Assembly (NCBI GenBank): GCA_044220635.1
Contig: JBGAQP010000019.1
Span: 10,816 to 74,815, forward strand
Length of the DNA stretch: 64,000 nucleotides
Direction: 5' to 3'
Source of the DNA: JBGAQP01 sp044220635
GTDB taxonomy: Bacteria; Pseudomonadota; Gammaproteobacteria; Burkholderiales; Usitatibacteraceae
Shown here: positions 44,805 to 52,215 of the stretch, piece by piece
Position numbering within the stretch: position 1 is the stretch's first letter
Layout: every line of letters starts with the position of its first letter
Program-made: the position numbers and the translations under genes
The notes under the pieces: generated by a model
Seen by the model: only the letters and a program-made list of their open reading frames with translations
Databases searched by the model: none
What the model was told of the DNA's origin: nothing

Positions 44805-45701
44805 ATGCGCGTCGCCCTCGCCGGATCCACGGGGCTGATCGGCCACGCCGTCGCCGCCGCGCTCGCGGCCGCGGGTCACGCGATCGTGCCGGTCGGGCGC
44901 GGCGAGGGCCAGGCCGTGCACTTCGACCTCGCGGCCGACCGGCGGCTCGCGGGGGGCGCGCTCGCGGGCTGCGAGGCGCTGGTGCACGCCGCGGGGGTGA
45001 CCGACGAGGATTTCCGCGACCGCGAGCGCGCCTTCGCCAAGGCCTTCGCGGGCACCGAGGCGCTCGCCCTCGCGGCGCGCGAGGCGGGCGTGGGCCGCTT
45101 GGTCTACGTGTCCTCCGCCCACGTCTACGGGCCGCTCGAAGGCCGCCTCGACGAGGGCTCGGCGCCCAACCCGCTCTCCGACTACGCGATCGCGCACTTC
45201 GCCGCCGAGCAGATCCTGCGCCGGGCCGCGCTCGCCTCGGGCGCGGCCGCGCTCTTCCTGCGGCCCTGCGCGGTGTTCGGCGCTCCGCCCTCGCTCGCGC
45301 GCTTCGCGCGCTGGTCGCTCATTCCCTTCGACTTCCCCCGCCAGGCGCTCGCCGGGCGGATCGTCCTCAAGTCCCCGGGGCTGCAGCGGCGCAACTTCGT
45401 CGCGGCCGATGCGCTCGCCGCGCTCGTGGCGCGCTGGCTCGCCGGGCCCGCGAAGGGCGTCGAGGTGGCCAACGCCCCCGGACCCGACGAGATGGCGGTG
45501 TATGATTTCGCCCGGTTGTGCGCGGGCATCGCGCGGGAGGAGGGCGGGCGCGAGTGCGCCATCGAGCGCCCCGAGCCCGCGGGCGCGGCCCCCGCCCCCC
45601 TCGAATACCGGTCCCGGTCGGGCCCCGCGCCCGCCGGCACCTCCCTCGAAGACCACGTGCGCGGCCTCGTCCGCGCGCTCGCGAAGAAGGCCCCCCCGTG
45701 A
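44805..45701 (+). CDS. NAD(P)-dependent sugar epimerase/reductase (extended SDR-like)
   Basis: 298 residues. The Rossmann motif GSTGLIG is at the N-terminus, and VSSAHVYGP marks the extended SDR fold. The catalytic YxxxK position reads YAIAH, with His (codon 45195-45197) in place of Lys. That could reduce or change activity, or the enzyme may use another base. By position it would reduce the 4-keto group of the CDP sugar. The C-terminal region is Pro/Ala-rich. Four-base overlap with the next gene. Confidence 0.78.
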   Translation: MRVALAGSTGLIGHAVAAALAAAGHAIVPVGRGEGQAVHFDLAADRRLAGGALAGCEALVHAAGVTDEDFRDRERAFAKAFAGTEALALAAREAGVGRLVYVSSAHVYGPLEGRLDEGSAPNPLSDYAIAHFAAEQILRRAALASGAAALFLRPCAVFGAPPSLARFARWSLIPFDFPRQALAGRIVLKSPGLQRRNFVAADALAALVARWLAGPAKGVEVANAPGPDEMAVYDFARLCAGIAREEGGRECAIERPEPAGAAPAPLEYRSRSGPAPAGTSLEDHVRGLVRALAKKAPP

Positions 45702-46573
45702 CGCCCAAGCCGGCCCCGCCCCTGCCCAAGCACCACCTGCCGCTCGACCAGGAAATCGCCATGAAGTACGTGACCTGGCTGGTCGAGAAGCGCATCGCCG
45801 ATTCCCCGGACACGCGGCTGGAGTTCTGCGCGGCCTCGGGCTTCCACCCGAAGCTGCTCTACAACAACCCGCACCTCGCCGCGATCGAGAAGATCTTCCG
45901 CGACCAGTCCTCGATCGAGCGCCTGGGCGACATGACGCTGCGCGAGTGGCTGATGTACCACTACTACTACCTGCACCAGGGCTACCGCTACGGGGCGGGG
46001 CGCCTGCAGCAGCGCTGGCTCGGCCACGACATCATCAAGACGCCGATGGACTGCTGGGTCTACCAGGAGATCATCCACGAGACGAAGCCCGACTACGTGA
46101 TCGAGCTCGGCGTCATGTTCGGGGGCGCGACGCACTTCTACGCGAGCATCCTGGACCTCGTGGGGCACGGCGAGGTGATCGGCATCGACATCTCGCTCGC
46201 CAAGGCGAGGCCGGCGCAGAGCCGGCGCATCCGCTACCTCGAGGGCGGCAGCGCCTCGCCCGAGATCGTCGAGCAGGTCCGCTCGATCGTCGCGGGCAAG
46301 CGCGTGCTCGTGATCGCCGACTCCGACCACGAGAAGAACCACGTGCTCGCCGAGATCCGCGCCTACGCGCCGATGGTGCACGTGGGCGGCTACTTCATCG
46401 TCGAGGACTCCCTCAACGACGTGATGGGCTACCACCCGGTGCCCAACGAGGGGCCCAAGGCCGCCGCCGAGGCCTTCCTCGCCGAGTGCGACGATTACGT
46501 CGTCGACCGCCGCTGGGGCGAGCGCTACCTGATGACGCTCAACCCGAACGGCTTCCTCCTGCGGGTGAAATGA
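45698..46573 (+). CDS. Cephalosporin hydroxylase/CmcI-family protein
   Basis: 291 residues from GTG 45698 (AAGAAGG ahead). The class I methyltransferase-like core is clear: YVIELGVMFGGATHFYASIL, GHGEVIGIDISLAKARPAQSRRI, VLVIADSDHEKNHVLAEIRAYAPMV, GGYFIVEDS. CmcI-type proteins are found in many glycan clusters and probably act as SAM-dependent methyltransferases rather than hydroxylases. It likely modifies the CDP-derived sugar or the O-chain. Confidence 0.82.
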   Translation: MTPKPAPPLPKHHLPLDQEIAMKYVTWLVEKRIADSPDTRLEFCAASGFHPKLLYNNPHLAAIEKIFRDQSSIERLGDMTLREWLMYHYYYLHQGYRYGAGRLQQRWLGHDIIKTPMDCWVYQEIIHETKPDYVIELGVMFGGATHFYASILDLVGHGEVIGIDISLAKARPAQSRRIRYLEGGSASPEIVEQVRSIVAGKRVLVIADSDHEKNHVLAEIRAYAPMVHVGGYFIVEDSLNDVMGYHPVPNEGPKAAAEAFLAECDDYVVDRRWGERYLMTLNPNGFLLRVK

Positions 46574-46574
46574 C

Positions 46575-47063
46575 ATGCGCCAGGTGATCTCCGCCCCCCA
46601 GTCCCTCGACGTCTCCGCGCTCGCCGCGCGCCTCGCGGGCGGCCGGCCCGTGCTCGGCGACCCTTCCCGCGCGCTTTGCGAGCGCTACGGCTACCAGACG
46701 CTCTACGAGATCCCCGTGCCGCTGCAGAAGCGCCTGCGCCGCGAGCTGATCGTCGCGCACGCCGCCACGCTCGCCGCGCAGCCCGATGCCGTCTGCGACC
46801 ACAGCGTCTTCGCCTGGCTCGCCGACTGGATGCGCTGGCTGTGGGGCGAGACCCCCACGGAGGAATGGGAGGCCGTGCTGGTCGAGGCCTGGCCCGCGGT
46901 CGAGCGCTCCGAGGCGATCGTGCACGTGGCCGAGGGCCCGCGCGCGGCCTACGACCCCTACCGCTGGCTCGACGCGAGGAACGCCCGCCAGGTGGAGCGC
47001 CTCATGCGCCAGCTCTACCGGGACTTCGGCGTGGAATCGCGCGTTCGGGAAGCGAAGGCCTGA
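46575..47063 (+). CDS. Hypothetical protein in the deoxysugar cluster
   Basis: 162 residues, not recognised. Notable sequence: YGYQTLYEIPVPLQKRLRRELI, DAVCDHSVFAWLADWMRWLWGE, and a helical end. The middle resembles the lid and helix part of small P-loop kinases (AAA_28-like), but no Walker A is present, so ATP binding is doubtful. Spacing of one base after the CmcI-like gene and one base before the TylF-like gene implies co-translation and a related role. Confidence 0.6.
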   Translation: MRQVISAPQSLDVSALAARLAGGRPVLGDPSRALCERYGYQTLYEIPVPLQKRLRRELIVAHAATLAAQPDAVCDHSVFAWLADWMRWLWGETPTEEWEAVLVEAWPAVERSEAIVHVAEGPRAAYDPYRWLDARNARQVERLMRQLYRDFGVESRVREAKA

Positions 47064-47064
47064 C

Positions 47065-47835
47065 ATGACCCAGCCGCTCGACCTCATCAAGCTCGAGGTG
47101 CGCTTTCCGCTCGCCGACGGGCGCACGCTCGTGCAGGGCCCGCTCAGCTACAACCAGGACGGGCTCGCCACCCAGCACAACGCCGACTTCCTGCGCGAGG
47201 CGCGCTTCCTCGAGGCGTACCGCGCCGGCATGGAGAACGGGCGGCCCGGCACCCAGGTCGAGTGGCGCGTGCACGTGGCGCTGTGGTGCGCGACGCAGGC
47301 GATCGGCCTGGAGGGCGACTTCGTCGAGTGCGGGGTGCACACGGGCATCCTCTCGGGCGCCGTGATGACCTGGCTCGACTTCGCGAAGCACGCGCCGCGC
47401 CGGTTCTTCCTCTTCGACACCTGGGCCGGCATTCCCGCGGAGCAGGTGAGCGCCGAGGAGCGGCGCCTCGGCGTGCTCGACATGAACCGCAAGTACCAGG
47501 ACGGGGACCGGCTGCACGCCGACGTCGTGAAGAAGTTCTCGCGCTGGCCCAACGCGGTCGTCGTGCGCGGGCGCGTGCCCGAGACGCTCGAGGCGATGAA
47601 GGCGAGCGCGCGCGTCGCCTACGCTTCCATCGACATGAACGTCGCCGCGGCGGAGATGGCGGCGGCCGACTTCCTCTGGCCGCGCCTCGCGCCCGGCGCC
47701 CCCATGCTGCTCGACGACTACGGCTGGGCCGCCCACGTGAACCAGAAGAAGGCCTGGGACGAGTGGGCGGCGCGCACCGGCGTGATGATCCTCAGCCTGC
47801 CCACGGGGCAGGGCCTGATCCTGAAGCCCCGCTGA
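47065..47835 (+). CDS. TylF/MycF-family O-methyltransferase
   Basis: 256 residues. GDFVECGVHTGILSGAVMTWLDF is the SAM site; RRFFLFDTWAGIP, VAYASIDMNVAAAEMAAADFLWPRLAPGAPMLLDDYGWAAH match macrocin O-methyltransferases, including the metal-binding Asp pair (LLDDYG). These enzymes methylate sugar hydroxyls. With the CmcI-like gene it suggests a methylated 6-deoxyhexose, which might also serve as the terminal cap read by the Wzt C-terminal domain (inference). Confidence 0.83.
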   Translation: MTQPLDLIKLEVRFPLADGRTLVQGPLSYNQDGLATQHNADFLREARFLEAYRAGMENGRPGTQVEWRVHVALWCATQAIGLEGDFVECGVHTGILSGAVMTWLDFAKHAPRRFFLFDTWAGIPAEQVSAEERRLGVLDMNRKYQDGDRLHADVVKKFSRWPNAVVVRGRVPETLEAMKASARVAYASIDMNVAAAEMAAADFLWPRLAPGAPMLLDDYGWAAHVNQKKAWDEWAARTGVMILSLPTGQGLILKPR

Positions 47836-47878
47836 CCCTCTCCCCGGTCCTCTGCCGAGGCCGAGGGGCAACGGGAAT

Positions 47879-47896
47879 CCCCTCCCCCGGGAGGGG
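47879..47896. terminator. GC-rich hairpin between convergent genes
   Basis: CCCCTCCC-CC-GGGAGGGG, symmetrical and located between the ends of the TylF-like gene and btuB. It lacks a T-tract, so termination may need Rho or be weak. Confidence 0.35.
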
Positions 47897-47907
47897 GCAG
47901 GGGCGGG

Positions 47908-49740
47908 TCAGAACGCCTCGAACTTGAAGTTGAGGAAGACCGAGCGCCGCGGCGCGTCGTAGCCCACCGCGCTCTCGTAGCGCTTGTCGGTGAGGTTCGC
48001 CGCCGTGAGCTCGACCGACCAGCGCTTGTCGATCGCGTAGCGCACGCGGGCGTCGACGAGCGTGTAGCCCGGCAGCCGGCTTTCGGGCGCCTCGGTCGTC
48101 GAGTCGTAGCGGTCCCCGCTCGCGAAGACGGTGAGGCCCGCGCTCCACGCGCCCCAGTCGCGGCCCACCTGCAGCGTGCCGAAGCGCTCCGCGCGCCCCG
48201 GAAGGCGCTTGCCCGTGTCCTCGTCCTCGGGGCGCTGCGCGGTGAGGGAGCCGCGCCATTTCGCGCCCAGCCAGGCGGCCTCGGCCGTCGCCTCCACGCC
48301 GCGGATGCGCGCGCGCCTCACGTTCATCACCGTCGGGAAGACGTAGGTGATCAGGTTCTCGACGCGGTTGTCGAAGCCGGTGAGGCGCCAGGCGATCGCG
48401 CGGCCCTTCTCGGCCGCGGCGGAGACCTCCCAGGACTCGCTCTGCTCGGGCTCGAGCAGGGGGTTGGGCTGGTAGAAGTCCGAGGAGGGCCCGTACAGGT
48501 CGTAGAACGACGGCGCCCGGAAGCCCTTGCCCCAGGTGACCGAGAGCATCGCGACCGAGGGCCAGGCGAACCCGTAGCTCACGCTCCCGGTGTTGCGCGC
48601 CCCGAACTGGTCGTCGTCGTCGCGGCGCGCGCTCGCCTCGAGCCGCTGGCCCGCCCAGGTCTCGTTGATCGCCGCCCACACCGAGTTCGTGTCGCGATCG
48701 GTCACCGCGAAGGGCGTGGCCTCGTCGCTGCGCACGTTCTGGCGCAGCGCCTCGAGCCCGGCGACGACGGTGCCCGTGCCGGTGGAGAACTCGTTGATCC
48801 ACGAGGCCTGGTCCTGGCGGGTCTCGAGGCGGCTCGGGAAGCTGCCCGTGATCTCGAGCTCGTCGCGTCCCTGCCCGAGCGCCAGCCGGCTCGTCCACCA
48901 GCCCGTGAACGCCGAGGACGAGCTGAAGCGCAGGCCCGAGATCGTCTGCTCGCTCAGGTCGTCGGCGCCCCCGCAGCCGTCGAAGCGGGTCTTGCCGCGC
49001 GTGGCGAAGGCCTCGAGGGCGAGCGTCTCGCCCTGCCAGAGGCGCTGCGTGGCGCGCAGGTTCGCGAACGCGTTCTCGTGGGGGTCGCCGTCCGGGTCGT
49101 GGCAGAAGCCGGCGCGGGGATTGGTGGCGCTCGGCGCGTCGACCTTGCGCGCGCCCGCGGAGAGCGCGAACGAGCGATCGGCCTCGGCCGCGACGATCCC
49201 GGCGGAGGCGCGCGCGTCGTTGTCCTCGCCGTAGCCCGCGGAGGCGAAGAAATGCGGCACCTTCTTGCCGCGCGTGAAGATCTGCACCACGCCCCCGATC
49301 GCGTCCGACCCGTAGAGGCTCGACAACGGCCCCTTCACCACCTCGATGCGCTCGATCATCTCGAGGGGGATGTTCTCGATCGAGGTCGTGCCGATCGTGG
49401 CCGAGCCCGCGCGCAGGCCGTCGATGAGCACGAGGGACTGGGCGGTGCCCGCGCCGCGGATGAAGAGCCCCTGGGGCTGGCCGGGGCCGCCGGTGCCCCG
49501 GAACTCGATGCCGGCGTGGCGCTGGAGCACCTCGGCGAGCGAGAGGCTGCCGGCGTCCTCGAGCTCCTCGCGGGTGATGACGGTGGCGTCGCGGATCGTC
49601 CCGGGCCCCGGCTGCAGGCTGCGGGTGGCGGTGACGAGGACCGATTCCTGGGTCTTGGGCATCGCGGGGGCGAACGGGGCCTGGGCGTGGGCGGCCAGGC
49701 AGGCGAGGCCGGCGAGCCCCGCGAGAGACGGCGATTTCAT
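47908..49740 (-). CDS. btuB: TonB-dependent vitamin B12 receptor BtuB
   Basis: 610 residues. Signal peptide (about 1-19), TonB-box-like ESVLVTATR near residue 32, plug domain (about 45-150: LSLAEVLQRHAGIEFRGTG, LFIRGAGTAQSLVLIDGLR, IERIEVVKGPLSSLYGSDAIGGVVQIFTR) and a 22-strand barrel ending in Phe (FLNFKFEAF), as needed for outer-membrane insertion. It imports cobalamin. The riboswitch directly upstream supports the substrate. No other B12 gene is nearby. Confidence 0.93.
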   Translation of the reverse strand: MKSPSLAGLAGLACLAAHAQAPFAPAMPKTQESVLVTATRSLQPGPGTIRDATVITREELEDAGSLSLAEVLQRHAGIEFRGTGGPGQPQGLFIRGAGTAQSLVLIDGLRAGSATIGTTSIENIPLEMIERIEVVKGPLSSLYGSDAIGGVVQIFTRGKKVPHFFASAGYGEDNDARASAGIVAAEADRSFALSAGARKVDAPSATNPRAGFCHDPDGDPHENAFANLRATQRLWQGETLALEAFATRGKTRFDGCGGADDLSEQTISGLRFSSSSAFTGWWTSRLALGQGRDELEITGSFPSRLETRQDQASWINEFSTGTGTVVAGLEALRQNVRSDEATPFAVTDRDTNSVWAAINETWAGQRLEASARRDDDDQFGARNTGSVSYGFAWPSVAMLSVTWGKGFRAPSFYDLYGPSSDFYQPNPLLEPEQSESWEVSAAAEKGRAIAWRLTGFDNRVENLITYVFPTVMNVRRARIRGVEATAEAAWLGAKWRGSLTAQRPEDEDTGKRLPGRAERFGTLQVGRDWGAWSAGLTVFASGDRYDSTTEAPESRLPGYTLVDARVRYAIDKRWSVELTAANLTDKRYESAVGYDAPRRSVFLNFKFEAF

Positions 49741-49824
49741 GGGAAGTCCTTGCGATCTCGCAGCGAGCGTCCCCGCAAGCTGCGGCTGTCAGCGATCCGG
49801 GACCCGAAATGCGGCCCCCCCTGC

Positions 49825-49970
49825 GACCGAGCCGGTCTCCGGGCTCGCGGGCTTCGGGGCCGCCGCCTTCCCGCGCCCGAAGGGGCGCAGTGGCGTCGCT
49901 GGCGGTCCATGCTCGCTTACCGTTGCGGGGGCAGCGCCGGACTTCCACCGGCTTCCCGTGCACCCGATCG
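49825..49970 (-). promoter_or_regulatory. Cobalamin riboswitch upstream of btuB
   Basis: Read on the minus strand, the leader contains GGGAAGCCGGTGGAAGTCCG, then CTGCCCCCGCAACGGTAAGC, the B12 box GCCACTG (49888-49894) and the 3' element GAGCCCGGAGACCGGC (49829-49844), in the order of cobalamin aptamers. When bound to adenosylcobalamin it should reduce btuB expression. Ends are approximate. Confidence 0.93.
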
Positions 49971-50084
49971 CTGGCGCCATGATACGCGAGTCGCGCGCAC
50001 GGGTCGCGCAAACTGATGGGAAAACACTTTCAAAAGAGTGGCTTACGCATTGACTCGGCAAGGCTTTTCCAATATCGTGGCGCG

Positions 50085-50285
50085 ATGGATGCGGAACTCA
50101 GCGCCCTCGAGGAGCGACTCGCGCAGGTCGTGCAGCGGCTCGAAGCCCTGCGCGAGGACAATCGCGACCTGCGCCAGCAGCTCGCGGCGCGCACCGACGA
50201 GAACGCCCGCCTTGCCGAGAAGCTCGCGGCCGCGAAGGCGCGCATCGAGGCACTGATCAAGCAGATCCCGGAGACGGAGTCTTGA
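50085..50285 (+). CDS. ZapB-like coiled-coil cell-division protein
   Basis: 66 residues, almost all one coiled coil (LEERLAQVVQRLEALREDNRDLRQQLAARTDENARLAEKL), starting at ATG 50085. An in-frame ATG at 50016 adds unrelated residues. Small coiled-coil genes directly before zapA are typical of betaproteobacteria and are usually called ZapB-like or TIGR02449. It probably links ZapA and FtsZ at the division site. It overlaps zapA by four bases. Confidence 0.82.
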   Translation: MDAELSALEERLAQVVQRLEALREDNRDLRQQLAARTDENARLAEKLAAAKARIEALIKQIPETES

Positions 50286-50614
50286 GCGCGGAAGCGAAGC
50301 CCCGGGAAAAGGGCGCGCTCACGATCAACCTCCTCGGCCGCGAGTTCCGCGTGGCCTGCCCCGAAGGCGAGGAGAAGCAGCTGCTCGCGGCGGTGGACTA
50401 CCTCAACCGGCGCATGAAGGAGCTGCGCGACACCGGCAAGGTCGTGGGCAACGAGCGCATCGCGATGATGGCCGCGCTCAACCTCTCCCACGAGCTGCTC
50501 GCCCGCAAGCCCGCCGAGGCGGGTTTTGACGACCACGCGATCCGGCGTAGAATCGTCGCCATGCGGGAGACCCTCGATTCGGCGCTCGCCGCCGATCAGG
50601 AGAAGCTCTTCTAG
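50282..50614 (+). CDS. zapA: Cell division protein ZapA
   Basis: 110 residues beginning at a TTG that overlaps the previous stop (TTGA). TINLLGREFRVACPEGEEKQLLAAVDYLNRRMKELR is the ZapA head; the C-terminal helix follows (AMMAALNLSHELLARK). ZapA crosslinks FtsZ filaments. The zapA-6S RNA order downstream is a conserved proteobacterial arrangement. Confidence 0.92.
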   Translation: MSAEAKPREKGALTINLLGREFRVACPEGEEKQLLAAVDYLNRRMKELRDTGKVVGNERIAMMAALNLSHELLARKPAEAGFDDHAIRRRIVAMRETLDSALAADQEKLF

Positions 50615-50651
50615 CGGCACGAGCTGGCGCCGCGACCGGGATCTCTCCCGG

Positions 50652-50828
50652 GTGTCCTGCGGTGTTCGTCCAGGCTTACATCCTTTGAACCGATAATCGT
50701 GAGCCATGGACGCTCGCCCGATGAGCGCTATTGTGCGCGTCCCACGTCGGACGTACCTGCGGCGCTCGGTGAGCGACCGACTTGAACCCGTGGGTTCGAG
50801 AGTGCGGCCTGGACGAACACCGCAGGGC
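50652..50828 (+). ncRNA. ssrS: 6S RNA
   Basis: The ends form a long closing stem: CCTGCGGTGTTCGTCCAGG (50656-50674) with CCTGGACGAACACCGCAGG (50808-50826), a perfect 19-bp match. Near the 3' part CTTGAACCCGTGGGTTCGAG matches the CUUGAACC..GGGUUCAAG hairpin of E. coli 6S RNA. Length of about 175 bases and position after zapA agree. 6S RNA binds sigma-70 RNA polymerase and lowers housekeeping transcription in stationary phase. Ends are approximate. Confidence 0.93.
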
Positions 50829-50831
50829 ATC

Positions 50832-50926
50832 ATGGAAAATGGGGACAGTCCCTATTTAATGGCTGTAACAATTGCCCGTGCGTCGATTGTTACAGCCATT
50901 AAATAGGGACTGTCCCCATTTTCCAT
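50832..50926. repeat. Large REPIN-like inverted repeat (element C)
   Basis: Two perfect 41-bp arms (50832-50872, 50886-50926) around a 13-base loop. Each arm carries a palindrome-like GGGGACAGTCCC and an inner CTGTAACAAT, so the layout is that of elements A and B but with perfect arms and a different centre. It begins four bases after the 6S RNA end and its last two bases belong to the start codon of the EVE gene. Confidence 0.85.
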
Positions 50927-51395
50927 GACCTCCTACTGGCTGATGAAGTCCGAGCCCGACGAGTTCTCGATCGACGACCTCGCCGCGGCCCCGAACCGGA
51001 CCGCGCCGTGGTTCGGCGTGCGCAACTACCAGGCGCGCAACTACATGCGCGACGCGATGCGCCCGGGCGACGGCGTGCTCTTCTACCATTCGAGCTGCGA
51101 GGTGCCGGGCGTGGCGGGGCTCGCCGAGGTCGCGGGCGCGCCGCACCCCGACGCCTCCCAGTTCGACCGCAAGAGCCCCTACTTCGACCCCAAGGCGACG
51201 CGCGCGAACCCGCGCTGGGTGCTGGTCGACGTGAGGCTCGTGCGCAAGACGCGACTCCTGCCGCTCGAGGAGATGCGCGCCGACCCCGAGCTCGCCGGCA
51301 TGGTCGTGCTCAAGCGCGGCAACCGCCTGTCGATCACCCCGGTCACGCCCGTCGAGTGGCGCCGCGTGCTGCAGCGCCTCGATTCCGGGCGCTGA
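50925..51395 (+). CDS. EVE domain-containing protein
   Basis: 156 residues, the size of single-domain EVE (thymocyte nuclear protein 1) proteins. YWLMKSEPDEFSIDDL, WFGVRNYQARNYMRD, GDGVLFYHSSCEVPGVAGLAEV and KSPYFDPKATRANPRWVLVDVR are characteristic. EVE/PUA-like folds bind modified bases in nucleic acids. The ATG sits on the boundary of repeat element C, so its ribosome site and promoter lie within the repeat; expression may be affected by the hairpin. Confidence 0.92.
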   Translation: MTSYWLMKSEPDEFSIDDLAAAPNRTAPWFGVRNYQARNYMRDAMRPGDGVLFYHSSCEVPGVAGLAEVAGAPHPDASQFDRKSPYFDPKATRANPRWVLVDVRLVRKTRLLPLEEMRADPELAGMVVLKRGNRLSITPVTPVEWRRVLQRLDSGR

Positions 51396-51399
51396 TCCC

Positions 51400-52197
51400 G
51401 TGCCGCTCGGCGAGCTCGGCCTCTACCTCGGCATCGGCGCGGTCGTCGGCTTCTTCGCGGGGCTGCTCGGCATCGGCGGCGGGATCATCATCGTCTCCTC
51501 GCTCGCGCTCAGCTTCGCCGCCCAGGGCTATCCGCCGCAGCACCTGATGCACCTCGCCATCGGCACCTCGCTCGCGGCGATCGCGGCGGGGATCGTCGCG
51601 AGCTTCCGCACCCACCACCGGCACGGGGCCGTCGACTGGAAGGTGGTCAGGACCATGACGCCCTGGATGCTCGCGGGCGTGGCCGGGGGCGTGGCCTTCG
51701 CGCGGCTCGCGCCCAACGCCTTCCTGAAGTACTTCTTCCTCGCCTTCATGGCCGCCCTCACCGCGCAGATGGCCTTCAACCTGCGTCCGAAGCCCTCGCG
51801 CGAGCTGCCCGGCCCCGCGGGCCTGGGGGCGATGGCGGTGTTCATCGGCGCGGTGTCGAGCCTCTTCGGCGGGGGTGCGGCGGCCCTGGGCGTGCCCTTC
51901 CTCACCTGGTGCAACGTGGGCATCCACCGCGCGATCGGCACCTGCTCGGCGCTCGGCTTCCCGATCGCGATCGCGGGCGCCGTGGGCTATGCGATCGCGG
52001 GTTGGGACGTGCCGGGGCTGCCCGCGTGGAGCCTGGGCTTCGTCTACCTGCCCGCCTGCATCGGCATCTCGCACACGAGCGTGCTCGCCGCGCCCCGCGG
52101 CGCGCGGCTCGCGCACCGGCTGAAGGGGGCGACGCTCAGGCGCATCTTCGCGCTGCTGCTCTTCGCGATGGGCGTCAAGGTGGCCATCTCCGTCTAG
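51400..52197 (+). CDS. Sulfite exporter TauE/SafE family membrane protein
   Basis: 265 residues with about eight hydrophobic segments, starting at GTG 51400 four bases after the EVE stop. GAVVGFFAGLLGIGGGIIIVSSL and GAVSSLFGGGAAALGVPFLTW are the two copies of the TauE/SafE repeat. These proteins move organosulfur or similar anions, but the substrate cannot be inferred here. Confidence 0.88.
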   Translation: MPLGELGLYLGIGAVVGFFAGLLGIGGGIIIVSSLALSFAAQGYPPQHLMHLAIGTSLAAIAAGIVASFRTHHRHGAVDWKVVRTMTPWMLAGVAGGVAFARLAPNAFLKYFFLAFMAALTAQMAFNLRPKPSRELPGPAGLGAMAVFIGAVSSLFGGGAAALGVPFLTWCNVGIHRAIGTCSALGFPIAIAGAVGYAIAGWDVPGLPAWSLGFVYLPACIGISHTSVLAAPRGARLAHRLKGATLRRIFALLLFAMGVKVAISV

Positions 52198-52215
52198 CGG
52201 TAGAATCGCCGCGCG

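Noticed and set aside
50706..50906. Small open frame through 6S RNA and repeat element C
   Set aside because: It overlaps a clear structural RNA and ends in a repeat; no ribosome site or homology.
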